Positions 45,551 to 53,576 of a stretch of DNA of 64,000 bases are shown here, in pieces. This DNA is from an uncultured bacterium (GTDB lineage: Bacteria > Bacillota > Clostridia > Lachnospirales > Lachnospiraceae), in contig CANCXX010000015.1 in assembly GCA_947381965.1 (NCBI GenBank), positions 29,001 through 93,000 on the forward strand, given 5' to 3'. Made by a program: the position numbers and the translations under genes. Numbering within the stretch: position 1 is the stretch's first letter; each line of letters starts with the position of its first letter. The notes under the pieces were generated by a model. That model did not search any database. It saw nothing but the letters and a program-made list of their open reading frames with translations, and was not told where the DNA came from.

Positions 45551-46816
45551 TCAGAATATTTGCAAGCCTATTTCTTTTGCCAAAAGATTTATTTCTTTTT
45601 TCACATCTTCCACTCTGATCTCACTTAAACAATTAAATGGCTTTCCATCAAATATATCATCCACACAGTGCATATTTTTACACACAATTTTATGCCGCTG
45701 CATGCTGGAGGCGATCAGGCAATCGGCACAATAAGGCGTTTGCTTTGCCCAAATTCCTCTTGGCACATAGTCATCGCTTCTAACAATATCCAAAACATAT
45801 GGGTGAAACCCTTTGTCTTTATAAGTCATCAAACACAGCGATGGTATTCCCAAGGAAGCGGCAATATGAATTGTTCCTGTATCATTTCCAAAAACAAACT
45901 TACTCTCAGATATAATACTGAATAATACATCAAAGGATGTTTTGCCAATTAAATTTATAACTCTTTTTTCCTCGTTAAAGTGACTCTTAATTACTTTTCC
46001 TATTTTTTCCTCATCTTCTGCCCCTGATAATATAACTGACAAATTATATGTACACAGAATATATGAAATAATTTTAGTAAACTTCTCTACCTCCCAGCGT
46101 CTGGCTTTATCCTGTGCGCCAGGCACTACCACACAGTAATCAGCGCTTTCACCTATAATGAATTTTATACCTTTATCCAGACTCCTAACCCCACTTAGTC
46201 GTCCAATCCGGCTCTTATAATCAGTCATTCCTATTTTATGTAATAATCTTTTTTGGGCGCTAAAAGCCATTTCACCATTTTTCCAGAATACAATATTACT
46301 ACATGATAATTTTAATATTTTATAAATTATTTTACTTTCTCTACATTTTTGCTCTTTCTTTAAGTAATAACTTTCATTACTTTTTAAGGATACTAATAAA
46401 CACACCCCTTCCCATAAGCTCTGAAGCGCAATTATTTTTTCCGGCTTATACATACTTAGATAACGATATAGTTTATAAAAACTTGAAAATTTAATTGCTT
46501 GTTCTCTGTTCCATGTGTCAAGTAACATATATTCGTCCAATTCATATCCACCATACTTTTGGTAAAGTTCTATGTTAGATTTATTTGCTATAAATCTTAT
46601 ATGATATCCATCCTTTGAAGAATAATACTCCCGCAACGCCTGCATGCAATCCAAAAATAAAAGACTGTCTCCAATATGTCCAGTAATAATAACTATTATC
46701 TCTTTAGAGCTTGATTCACCACGAATAATTTTGTTTATAATAATTCTATATATACTAAACAGACAAATAATCATTTTATTTATATAAGTATTTATCTTAT
46801 TACATACCACACACAT
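45551..46816 (-). CDS. Family 9 glycosyltransferase (heptosyltransferase-like)
   Basis: 421 residues. An N-terminal hydrophobic basic anchor, then GT9 motifs: ITGHIGDSLLFLDCMQAL, VVVPGAQDKARRW and FGNDTGTIHIAASLGIPSLCLM. GT9 members use ADP-heptose and related donors. With hldE and hldD alongside it, transfer of heptose to a lipid-linked glycan is the natural inference. ATG 46816 with GGAG upstream; the longer frame to 46837 overlaps the upstream gene's end. Confidence 0.85.
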   Translation of the reverse strand: MCVVCNKINTYINKMIICLFSIYRIIINKIIRGESSSKEIIVIITGHIGDSLLFLDCMQALREYYSSKDGYHIRFIANKSNIELYQKYGGYELDEYMLLDTWNREQAIKFSSFYKLYRYLSMYKPEKIIALQSLWEGVCLLVSLKSNESYYLKKEQKCRESKIIYKILKLSCSNIVFWKNGEMAFSAQKRLLHKIGMTDYKSRIGRLSGVRSLDKGIKFIIGESADYCVVVPGAQDKARRWEVEKFTKIISYILCTYNLSVILSGAEDEEKIGKVIKSHFNEEKRVINLIGKTSFDVLFSIISESKFVFGNDTGTIHIAASLGIPSLCLMTYKDKGFHPYVLDIVRSDDYVPRGIWAKQTPYCADCLIASSMQRHKIVCKNMHCVDDIFDGKPFNCLSEIRVEDVKKEINLLAKEIGLQIF

Positions 46817-46841
46817 CTTTTTTCTCCATATAAGCATTTAT

Positions 46842-47690
46842 CTACTGTTGTTTATTCTTTACATCTTCAAGTTTTACTCTTTCAAATACTTCCAGTTTAC
46901 CTCCCCGTGTAGCATTATATATATGAATATTATGTATATCTGCATAATCTCTGTATACCTGATAACACTGAGTAGCGGCATCCACATAAATATAATGCAG
47001 GCTTGAATCTGCCGACCCACCACCTTCAAAATGATCTTTTATACTATGATCCACTACTTTTTTTCCATTTTTATCAATTGTAATTGGGCAACTATGATCC
47101 ACTCCCAATAAATAGATTTCTTTAAATCCCATATAAATTGCAAATTCTATTTCCTGGCAAGTAACCGTACTTGATGGAGAGAAATATTCATGGCATTTAG
47201 TACTTATGCTTTTTTTTATATGCTTACGTCTGTCTAATATAAACCTGCTGTCATACACCACGGCTTTATGCAGTTGATCTTCTTTCTTTATAGAATACTT
47301 TTTTCCTATAGCTCCTATGAATTTAACAGGTCCCTGCATTTTTTTTATGTTCTCAAATTCTTCAATCAGACATTCCGGGTCTAAGCACATCCAAAAATCT
47401 GGTCTCCATGTTGTTTGTGGAAAAATATTGTATATTCTGTTACATGCAAACGAAAGTTCTCCTTTTATTAAATCCAGATCATTCCCTGTAAGGCTTGGTC
47501 CATTTCCAATAATAAAGCACCTTTTTCCCTCATATTTTCCCTTAAATTGAAGAATGAAATCTGAATCCCTACTTTTCTTAAAGCGTTCCATTACAATACG
47601 CGCTCTTAAAATAATATATGGCGCAAAAATAATGCGTATAAATTTATTATCTTTTAAATTGCGCATTTTACCCAGACCTGTTTTTTTCAT
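46842..47690 (-). CDS. DUF115-family protein (MptE/Maf-related)
   Basis: 282 residues. The DUF115 region includes CFIIGNGPSLTGNDLDLI, FACNRIYN, and IYLLGVDHSCPI. Related proteins include archaeal 6-hydroxymethylpterin pyrophosphokinases and motility-associated (Maf) factors that add nonulosonic acids to flagellin; a glycan-transfer role is likely here. Start ATG 47690 follows AGGG at rather long spacing; a TTG at 47708 is an alternative. Exact reaction unknown. Confidence 0.75.
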   Translation of the reverse strand: MKKTGLGKMRNLKDNKFIRIIFAPYIILRARIVMERFKKSRDSDFILQFKGKYEGKRCFIIGNGPSLTGNDLDLIKGELSFACNRIYNIFPQTTWRPDFWMCLDPECLIEEFENIKKMQGPVKFIGAIGKKYSIKKEDQLHKAVVYDSRFILDRRKHIKKSISTKCHEYFSPSSTVTCQEIEFAIYMGFKEIYLLGVDHSCPITIDKNGKKVVDHSIKDHFEGGGSADSSLHYIYVDAATQCYQVYRDYADIHNIHIYNATRGGKLEVFERVKLEDVKNKQQ

Positions 47691-47772
47691 ATTCGATTTA
47701 CCCTGCAACCCGATAACTTCTTTTCATTCATATTTGTACAAAGAGATCTACCATCAAAAATTTAGATTTAAA

Positions 47773-48468
47773 TTATTTCCATAAAACAGCTTTTATACCA
47801 TATTGCTTTGCTCTTAAATAATCTCCTAATGGATTATCTCCAATATGCATTATCTTTGTGGGTTCCACTTTTTCCTGCTGTAAAACATATCGAAATAATA
47901 AACCACTTTTCTTTGTGTATTTACTTTGATTGGATAAATATATACAAGAATAATTATAAATTCCATTTTTATTCAGTATTTTTTTTATAATTTCTTTTGG
48001 TAAATACATGTCTGATACAAATATAATCTTTATTCCGCAACTATATATATTGTTATAAAATATCAATAATTCATTGTCTGATATAATACAATGTTCAAAT
48101 TCCTCATGAATTTCGAGTTCCTTAATATACTTTGCCGTCTCCACACTTATATTACATTCGGACCGAATTACATCATAAATATCATCTATTGTAACTTCGT
48201 ATGGATAATTTATACTTCTTATTTTTTTTTCAGCTTCTACTCTTATTTGCATGAAATTATCTATTCCAATATTCATTTGTTTAACTTTTTCATCTACTAA
48301 AGCAAAAATACTAGCCGGCTCCCCTGTGTCCCGTATAATTAAAGTATCAAATATATCAAATGAAAGAATCTGAAATTTATTTTTATATAGTATTTTTTTG
48401 ATCTCTCTTACATTTTTCCCCAAAACTTTTCTTAAGATAATTTTTGTTTTTCTTTTTATATTCATCAC
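47773..48468 (-). CDS. HAD-superfamily protein of the surface-glycan type
   Basis: 231 residues. HAD motif I is SFDIFDTLIIR (residues 36-46), motif II near VSDMYLP, and the acidic motif GDNPLGDYLRAK near the C-terminus. Proteins of this sort are usually the N-terminal half of a longer glycan-cluster protein; here the partner half is encoded by the overlapping gene before it. Phosphatase function on a sugar phosphate is inferred. A role as the missing GmhB-like phosphatase is possible but unproven. Confidence 0.72.
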   Translation of the reverse strand: MMNIKRKTKIILRKVLGKNVREIKKILYKNKFQILSFDIFDTLIIRDTGEPASIFALVDEKVKQMNIGIDNFMQIRVEAEKKIRSINYPYEVTIDDIYDVIRSECNISVETAKYIKELEIHEEFEHCIISDNELLIFYNNIYSCGIKIIFVSDMYLPKEIIKKILNKNGIYNYSCIYLSNQSKYTKKSGLLFRYVLQQEKVEPTKIMHIGDNPLGDYLRAKQYGIKAVLWK

Positions 48469-49793
48469 ATTGCCATCCTCATTAAAACAGAAAAAATTAA
48501 ATGATATGGCATAGGAATTTTAAACATTTTTTTCAGAAATCCTATTCTCCACCTACTCTTGTACAAATCTTCTTTAAACATTCTTATATGTGTTAAATTA
48601 TATATAAGCGAATTTGATCCTATAAGGTAAGACTTTGTACCATTGTTATAAAACTTAAATTTTCGGAATAAATTTACATCTTTTAATCTGGGATGGTTCG
48701 CAATTTGATTTAGATTCTGAAAAGCTGTAGCCGCATTAAAGTTCAGTTTTCTTAAATTAGTTTTTTCACAGTCTATTATAAAACGCAATGCTCCCCTTTG
48801 AATCTCTGTCATTGCATCAACTTCACTGGTATATTTACCATCTATAAAGTATTCAAAATCATACAATTTAGGTTTCACTAAACCATCCTTGCTTTTCATA
48901 TACTTTTCCACAGAGCCTTCTACTTTTAGAAACATCAGCTCAATTAATCCAACATATCCTCTTAGTAAGTCACATCCATTACTTAATCCATCCACATTCC
49001 CCAAATAGCCATACGCATCCATTCCTTTTATCATGCTGCTGGATAATGTGATATAGTATCCGCGTACAGGTATATCTAAATCCATCATTTTCAGCATTTC
49101 TGATAAAAAAAATTGCATAGATCCTCTCCAGCCAATGTCTACTACCGCCACCTTTTTCTTAAGATCAAATTGCTCTAAATAACACTTTAAATTTTCATAC
49201 TCTACCTTGGAGTTATCTACTACATCCTCCCAAATATCGTCAAGCATAGATACGATTTTCTTATTATTACTAATTTCTGTATCTTTAATCACTTGCTCTC
49301 TTTTTAGTCCATATTTTTCTAATATATTTATATATTTTGATACCTCAAGACCAATAGAGGAAAATAAATCTTCTATTGAAATATACTTTGTGGCGCATAT
49401 TGCCTTTTCTCTATACTTTTTTTCTGCTTTCCATAATAGAGGGACTCGCAGGCTTCTACGTGACACATACATATAATCTGTCTGAAACTCATCACTGCCC
49501 TCTATCAAATTAAATGCTTCTCTTATGATATATCCGTCTCTTGAGAAAAAAATAATCCGTTTAATTTTGTTTTTCTTTAAATCATCCCTTAACCATTTAC
49601 AAAATCCATAAAGAATGATACCAAATGTTTCATATCCAAATGAAAAAAAAACACTATCCTTTTCGTTATAATTACTTTTGCATAATTTTTTAAATTCACT
49701 ATAAAATTTTTCATCTTCCTTATATACAGAATGTTTTTTTCTTATAAAAGGAATCCTTTTTTTTCCTTTATATCTCATTTTCTTCAAAGACAT
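48465..49793 (-). CDS. Glycan-cluster protein containing an SRDGY motif (detached half of HAD-type protein)
   Basis: 442 residues. The pattern IIFFSRDGYIIREAFNLI near residue 73-90, YMYVSRRSLRVPLL, and VVDIGWRGSMQFF match the second module of long HAD-like proteins in capsule clusters. It overlaps the HAD gene by 4 bases (ATGA). The two may form a complex or derive from fission of a single protein. Biochemical role not known. Unusually rich in lysine and isoleucine, consistent with the AT-rich cluster. Confidence 0.65.
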   Translation of the reverse strand: MSLKKMRYKGKKRIPFIRKKHSVYKEDEKFYSEFKKLCKSNYNEKDSVFFSFGYETFGIILYGFCKWLRDDLKKNKIKRIIFFSRDGYIIREAFNLIEGSDEFQTDYMYVSRRSLRVPLLWKAEKKYREKAICATKYISIEDLFSSIGLEVSKYINILEKYGLKREQVIKDTEISNNKKIVSMLDDIWEDVVDNSKVEYENLKCYLEQFDLKKKVAVVDIGWRGSMQFFLSEMLKMMDLDIPVRGYYITLSSSMIKGMDAYGYLGNVDGLSNGCDLLRGYVGLIELMFLKVEGSVEKYMKSKDGLVKPKLYDFEYFIDGKYTSEVDAMTEIQRGALRFIIDCEKTNLRKLNFNAATAFQNLNQIANHPRLKDVNLFRKFKFYNNGTKSYLIGSNSLIYNLTHIRMFKEDLYKSRWRIGFLKKMFKIPMPYHLIFSVLMRMAM

Positions 49794-49802
49794 ACCTTTT
49801 CC

Positions 49803-50504
49803 CTAATACGCCCCATCACCGCTAAAAACAGCCGGAACCGTCTTTATAATCATTTTTATGTCTGTCCATATTCCCATATCTTCTATGTAATCCAAGTCCA
49901 TCTCTACCCATTCTTCCCAGGAAATATTCGCTCTTCCTCCTATCTGCCAGTAGCAGGTAAGTCCCGGACGAACCAGCAGCCTTTGTCTTTCATATTCGCT
50001 GCATTCATCCATCTGAAAGGGCAGAATCGGCCTTGGACCTACAATGCTCATATCTCCCTTTATAATGTTGATAAGCTGGGGAAGTTCATCAATAGACACT
50101 TTACGGATAAACTTTCCAACCTTTGTAATCCTTGGGTCATTCTTTATCTTAAAGGCATGTCCTGTCTGTTCATTTTCTTTTAAAAGCTCCGCCAGCCGTG
50201 CATCTGCGTTCACATACATACTGCGGAATTTATACATTTTAAAGCTTTTCCCATTTCTGCCAGCTCTTGGCTGGACAAAAAATGCCGGTCCTCCATCTTC
50301 CATTTTAATTGCAGCTGCCGTAATCAAAAATACAGGTGACAAACCAACCAGTGCAATACCGGACAAAAGAATATCCAACATCCGTTTCGAAAATTTATAT
50401 GCCAGACTTTTTCCCTGATAAACTTCAAGCATATGGTTTCTGTTCACCCTGTGCATCTGCGGCATTGTATGAACTGCTGTATCTGCCAAAACTTTCTCAC
50501 TCAT
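49803..50504 (-). CDS. Undecaprenyl-phosphate sugar phosphotransferase (initiating enzyme)
   Basis: 233 residues. One N-terminal membrane segment (SKRMLDILLSGIALVGLSPVFLITA) and the WbaP/PssY-type catalytic domain: KMYKFRSMYVNAD, RKVSIDELPQL, VGPRP and RPGLTCYWQI. It places the first sugar phosphate on the lipid carrier and starts repeat-unit assembly. ATG 50504 follows GGGAGGG. It is the first biosynthetic gene of the locus. Confidence 0.93.
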   Translation of the reverse strand: MSEKVLADTAVHTMPQMHRVNRNHMLEVYQGKSLAYKFSKRMLDILLSGIALVGLSPVFLITAAAIKMEDGGPAFFVQPRAGRNGKSFKMYKFRSMYVNADARLAELLKENEQTGHAFKIKNDPRITKVGKFIRKVSIDELPQLINIIKGDMSIVGPRPILPFQMDECSEYERQRLLVRPGLTCYWQIGGRANISWEEWVEMDLDYIEDMGIWTDIKMIIKTVPAVFSGDGAY

Positions 50505-50550
50505 CACTTTCACCCTCCCGGATATCCCCAAGTTTATTCATTTTATGAAA

Positions 50551-50577
50551 CGCACCGCCGTACCCAGCGGCGGTACG
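50551..50577 (-). terminator. Hairpin between the exported protein and the biosynthesis genes
   Basis: Strong stem ACCGCCG / CGGCGGT with outer GCG/CGC pairs and a 7-base loop. The run after it is short (TTTC), so it may be an attenuator rather than a full stop. Confidence 0.55.
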
Positions 50578-50636
50578 CATCATCTCCACACCCGATATAA
50601 CACTCATAAGATTTTTGACTTTATCCTGCTGCCGGA

Positions 50637-51287
50637 TTAATTTGCCGCAGGCACTTCAAAAAATGCAAGCGTTCCAAATGACGTCATATTGACTACCACA
50701 TGGTCTGCTCTGATTTCCGTAACAGTAAGAGCTGTCCACTGTCCGTTAACCAGCTGGTAAACTACAATATTCTGTCCGGCTTTTACACCAGGCATATAGA
50801 AGTTTACTGTTGCTGTGCTAAAGTTTACAGATCCTTTGATCTGTGCCACATTTAAAATTTTGCCGCCTAAAGCTGCCGCCTGATTTTTTGCAGCGCTTAC
50901 GCTTGCTGCCGTAGGTTTTAAAACTGAAAATACCTGATTGCTGGGCGCTCCGTTAATAATAACGTGTCCACCCTGCCCTAAGGGGGTAACGCTGGTAAGA
51001 CCTGGTACGGATGTTACTGCGTTATTCATGTATTCACCAACTGTTTTTCCCTCTTCTGCTGCAGCTGTTACCACTGCTGACGGTATAGATGAAGCTACTA
51101 CCGCAGGCACTGGAGTTGAATAAACTACGCTTTCTTCTGCCGGAGCTGTTGTTCCAGACGCTGATGTTGAAGAAGATACAGAGCCTGCCGAAGGGCTGGT
51201 TGCCCCTGCGGAAGGACTATTTGCTGCCATAACAGGCATAGAAAGCATCATGGTGCCTGCTAACGCTAACGCGATTAATTTTTTCAT
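50637..51287 (-). CDS. Small exported Ser/Ala-rich protein
   Basis: 216 residues. Sec signal peptide (MKKLIALALAGTMMLSMPVMA), then a low-complexity stretch with repeats of SPSAG and Ser/Thr runs (residues 23-60), then a beta-rich domain (GSVNFSTATVNFYMPGVKAGQ, ALTVTEIRADHVVVNMTSFGTLAFFEVP). No sorting signal or membrane anchor. Family unknown to me. It is encoded between the sortase-like protein and the initiating transferase, so it may be a secreted partner of the locus. Strong GGAGG upstream. Confidence 0.7.
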   Translation of the reverse strand: MKKLIALALAGTMMLSMPVMAANSPSAGATSPSAGSVSSSTSASGTTAPAEESVVYSTPVPAVVASSIPSAVVTAAAEEGKTVGEYMNNAVTSVPGLTSVTPLGQGGHVIINGAPSNQVFSVLKPTAASVSAAKNQAAALGGKILNVAQIKGSVNFSTATVNFYMPGVKAGQNIVVYQLVNGQWTALTVTEIRADHVVVNMTSFGTLAFFEVPAAN

Positions 51288-51406
51288 TGGAAATTCCTCC
51301 TTTCCTATACTTGAGTGTGGAGTCAGACAGATACATTCACTTTAGAACCCACCTGTCTGCCAAGTGTGGTTTTTTATATTTACGCCATTTGGCGGAAATA
51401 CCTTTT

Positions 51407-52213
51407 TTATTCAGCTACTACTCTTTCGATTTTTCCGGCGGCATCTTCTATTAATATTGCCACCACCACAAATTGTCTGTCCGGGGTTTCCTTATTTTGC
51501 AACGTAAGTGTGATTAAAAAATGATAGGGACTTACATTCTCCCATCCTTCCCTGATTCTCATATTCAAATTTCTGGTTCCATACAAATCATTTAAAAACT
51601 GGTAACACCCGGATAAATAGGTAAAGTCATAGCTTCTAAGCAGACTGGTATTTTCTCTTTCATATGCGGCAAACACTTCATAAGTCAGTACATTGTCTTC
51701 CATATATAAATATACTTTTTCATGTGTATCAAAGTAATCCGGGTCTGCAAATTGATACAAATCCCCAAAAACGTTTCTTTCCTCTGCCCCATCCCCGCAG
51801 TGTATTACTGTGTTAAAATCGCACATACTTGCAAGATTGACAATTTCAATATAGGCTGCTCCCAGCCCATCCTCATCCCCATAAGCATTATGGTTCTGAT
51901 AAAAATCATCTCCTCTGGAGCTTTGTAATACCGGAACGTCTATTCTGGTATCCGGGACATATATCCAGGCAAAAATATCCGAATTTTCTTTTTTTAATGT
52001 ATAAAAATCAACCTGTGCGTCCTGTGCGCTCTCCCCGCCGATACCTGTTCCTTCCACTGCCGCCGCAGAAATTCCGGAGCCGGAAGATGAATCATTTTCC
52101 TCCATACCCTCCTGGGGCTTTCCGCAGCCTGACATAATGCAGACGGCTGTGGAAAGCATCAAAACCCACACTCTGTATCTCTCCTTATATTTCTTAATTT
52201 TTATCATCGCCAT
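51407..52213 (-). CDS. Sortase-B-like lipoprotein lacking catalytic residues
   Basis: 268 residues. Lipobox IMSGC (Cys30), a Ser/Gly linker, then a class B sortase fold: NSDIFAWIYVPDTRIDVPVLQ, FYQNHNAYG, VFGDLYQF, VYLYMEDNVLTYEVFAAYE. The catalytic His position reads VIHCGDG where YGHN is usual; the catalytic Cys position reads ITLTLQN where ITLSTC is usual; the Arg is shifted by one (DRQFVV). It is therefore predicted inactive as a transpeptidase and is held at the membrane by lipid. It overlaps the LCP gene by 20 bases; start could also be ATG 52207. Confidence 0.82.
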   Translation of the reverse strand: MAMIKIKKYKERYRVWVLMLSTAVCIMSGCGKPQEGMEENDSSSGSGISAAAVEGTGIGGESAQDAQVDFYTLKKENSDIFAWIYVPDTRIDVPVLQSSRGDDFYQNHNAYGDEDGLGAAYIEIVNLASMCDFNTVIHCGDGAEERNVFGDLYQFADPDYFDTHEKVYLYMEDNVLTYEVFAAYERENTSLLRSYDFTYLSGCYQFLNDLYGTRNLNMRIREGWENVSPYHFLITLTLQNKETPDRQFVVVAILIEDAAGKIERVVAE

Positions 52214-53408
52214 TTAACTCCACTTTCTCATAAAAAATATCCAAAAGCATTTCCCTAAGGGCCTTCTCATCCGGATAAAATTCTTCAAACCGCTCTCCCA
52301 TAACCGTCTCTCCCTTTAAGAAGTAAAAACTGCTCTCTCCAAAATGGTAGTCCACAAGAATTGGCGCTAAGTAAGCCACTTCGTCCAGAGAAACATTTGT
52401 TATCATCTGACGGCTGACTGCCTGATATAAATCCAGAACAATTGATATATCCTTTTTTGCTGCCTGTTTTGCTGTATCTATAAAAACATTCAGGTATTGT
52501 TTCTGCCTTTCCAGACGCATATCAGCCGATGCAAAAATTTTGGTGTCCCGGTATTTCACATACCAGAAGGCGCTCTCTCCCATCAAATGAACCTTGCTTC
52601 CTTTGACAAGTGACTTATCTTTTTTGGTCAAATCCTCCAGCACAGTTACTTCCACGCCCCCCACTGCGTCATTGATTGTGGAAATAGCGCTCATGTTGAC
52701 AGCTGCATATCCATGAATGGGCAGCCCGTACAAAAGTCTTTCCACCGCTTTCAGCTGATACTCACAGCTTTCTTCCACCCCATTTCCATATCCATGCTGG
52801 ACGGCAATTTGTGCTGTCACAGTATTTACATAAGCGCCTTCTTTATCATAAATATCAATGTCCGTCATAGTGTTCCGGTTGATTCCAATTACTTTTATGC
52901 TCTTGTCCGCCGGATTTAGCGCCACCAGAAACAAAGCGTCTGCCTGTCCGCCATTGGTTCCTTCCTCCACTTCCTCTGCGTCACTGTATTTATCAATTCC
53001 CATAATAAGAAAGGTAAGCATCTCGCTGTTATACTGATAAACAGTTCCCTGATACTTCACCCAGTCTTTCTGCCATTTGTGTTCTTCCTCACCTGTTAAA
53101 TCCTCTTCTTCCATTACAGCCTGCAAATCCGGATTTTCCCGTTCTGTCTGGCGGAGCAGACGGCTTTTTCCCACTGCTCTCAAAATTCCCACTCCTCCCA
53201 AAAACAGTGCAAGGAAAACAACCAAAGTGCTGACCGTCAATACAATTCCCTTTCTCATTCGGATTTTCTGCAGGATACGTTTTCGGCGTTCCCTGTCTTT
53301 CCTTCGTTTTACCTGCTTTTTATGTTCCAGAATTTTACTGTATTTATCCTGTTTCTTTTTTCCATATCCTTTGAAAAAAAGGAATCCTGTTTTTCCCAAT
53401 TTCCACAT
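52194..53408 (-). CDS. LytR-CpsA-Psr (LCP) family glycan ligase
   Basis: 404 residues. A basic cytoplasmic N-terminus, one membrane segment (about 54-76), an extracellular region, and the LCP domain (about 130-360): LTFLIMGIDKYSD, GGQADALFLVALNP, GINRNTMTDIDI, YAAVNMSAISTINDAVGGVEV. LCP enzymes attach lipid-linked glycans to peptidoglycan. ATG 53408 follows GGGGGA; the frame extends to 53471 with only a TTG start, but that part lies across the inversion site. It is the first gene of the locus and would be controlled by whatever promoter lies in the invertible segment. Confidence 0.88.
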   Translation of the reverse strand: MWKLGKTGFLFFKGYGKKKQDKYSKILEHKKQVKRRKDRERRKRILQKIRMRKGIVLTVSTLVVFLALFLGGVGILRAVGKSRLLRQTERENPDLQAVMEEEDLTGEEEHKWQKDWVKYQGTVYQYNSEMLTFLIMGIDKYSDAEEVEEGTNGGQADALFLVALNPADKSIKVIGINRNTMTDIDIYDKEGAYVNTVTAQIAVQHGYGNGVEESCEYQLKAVERLLYGLPIHGYAAVNMSAISTINDAVGGVEVTVLEDLTKKDKSLVKGSKVHLMGESAFWYVKYRDTKIFASADMRLERQKQYLNVFIDTAKQAAKKDISIVLDLYQAVSRQMITNVSLDEVAYLAPILVDYHFGESSFYFLKGETVMGERFEEFYPDEKALREMLLDIFYEKVELNGDDKN

Positions 53409-53454
53409 TTTTCCCCCATATGGAATAAATCTAAAAATTTTAGGCAGTACTATC

Positions 53455-53481
53455 TTTCGTAAAATATCCAATTTTACGAAA
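53455..53481. repeat. Left inversion site (27 bp)
   Basis: 11-bp arms TTTCGTAAAAT / ATTTTACGAAA around the asymmetric centre ATCCA. Matches the right site (55004-55030) at 25 of 27 positions when the latter is reversed. Lies 47 bp before the LCP start codon. The 11-5-11 design is that of a tyrosine-recombinase crossover site. Confidence 0.88.
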
Positions 53482-53557
53482 AGCGCAAAGAATCAATGCC
53501 TTTTCCCTGTAAAGATGCGCCCTCATATGCTCTTAGCTTTTTTCATGACCATAAATC

Positions 53558-53569
53558 TGACGGTCTAAA
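53558..53569. repeat. Direct repeat TGACGGTCTAAA, copy 1
   Basis: Lies just past the recombinase stop codon. An identical copy is at 54730-54741, with a shorter form TGACGGCA at 54718-54725. Possible arm-type recombinase binding sites. Confidence 0.6.
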
Positions 53570-53576
53570 GCAGGAA

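Noticed and set aside
53409-53471. Longer LCP protein beginning at TTG 53471
   Set aside because: The extension crosses the inversion site and lacks a ribosome site, while ATG 53408 has GGGGGA at good spacing.
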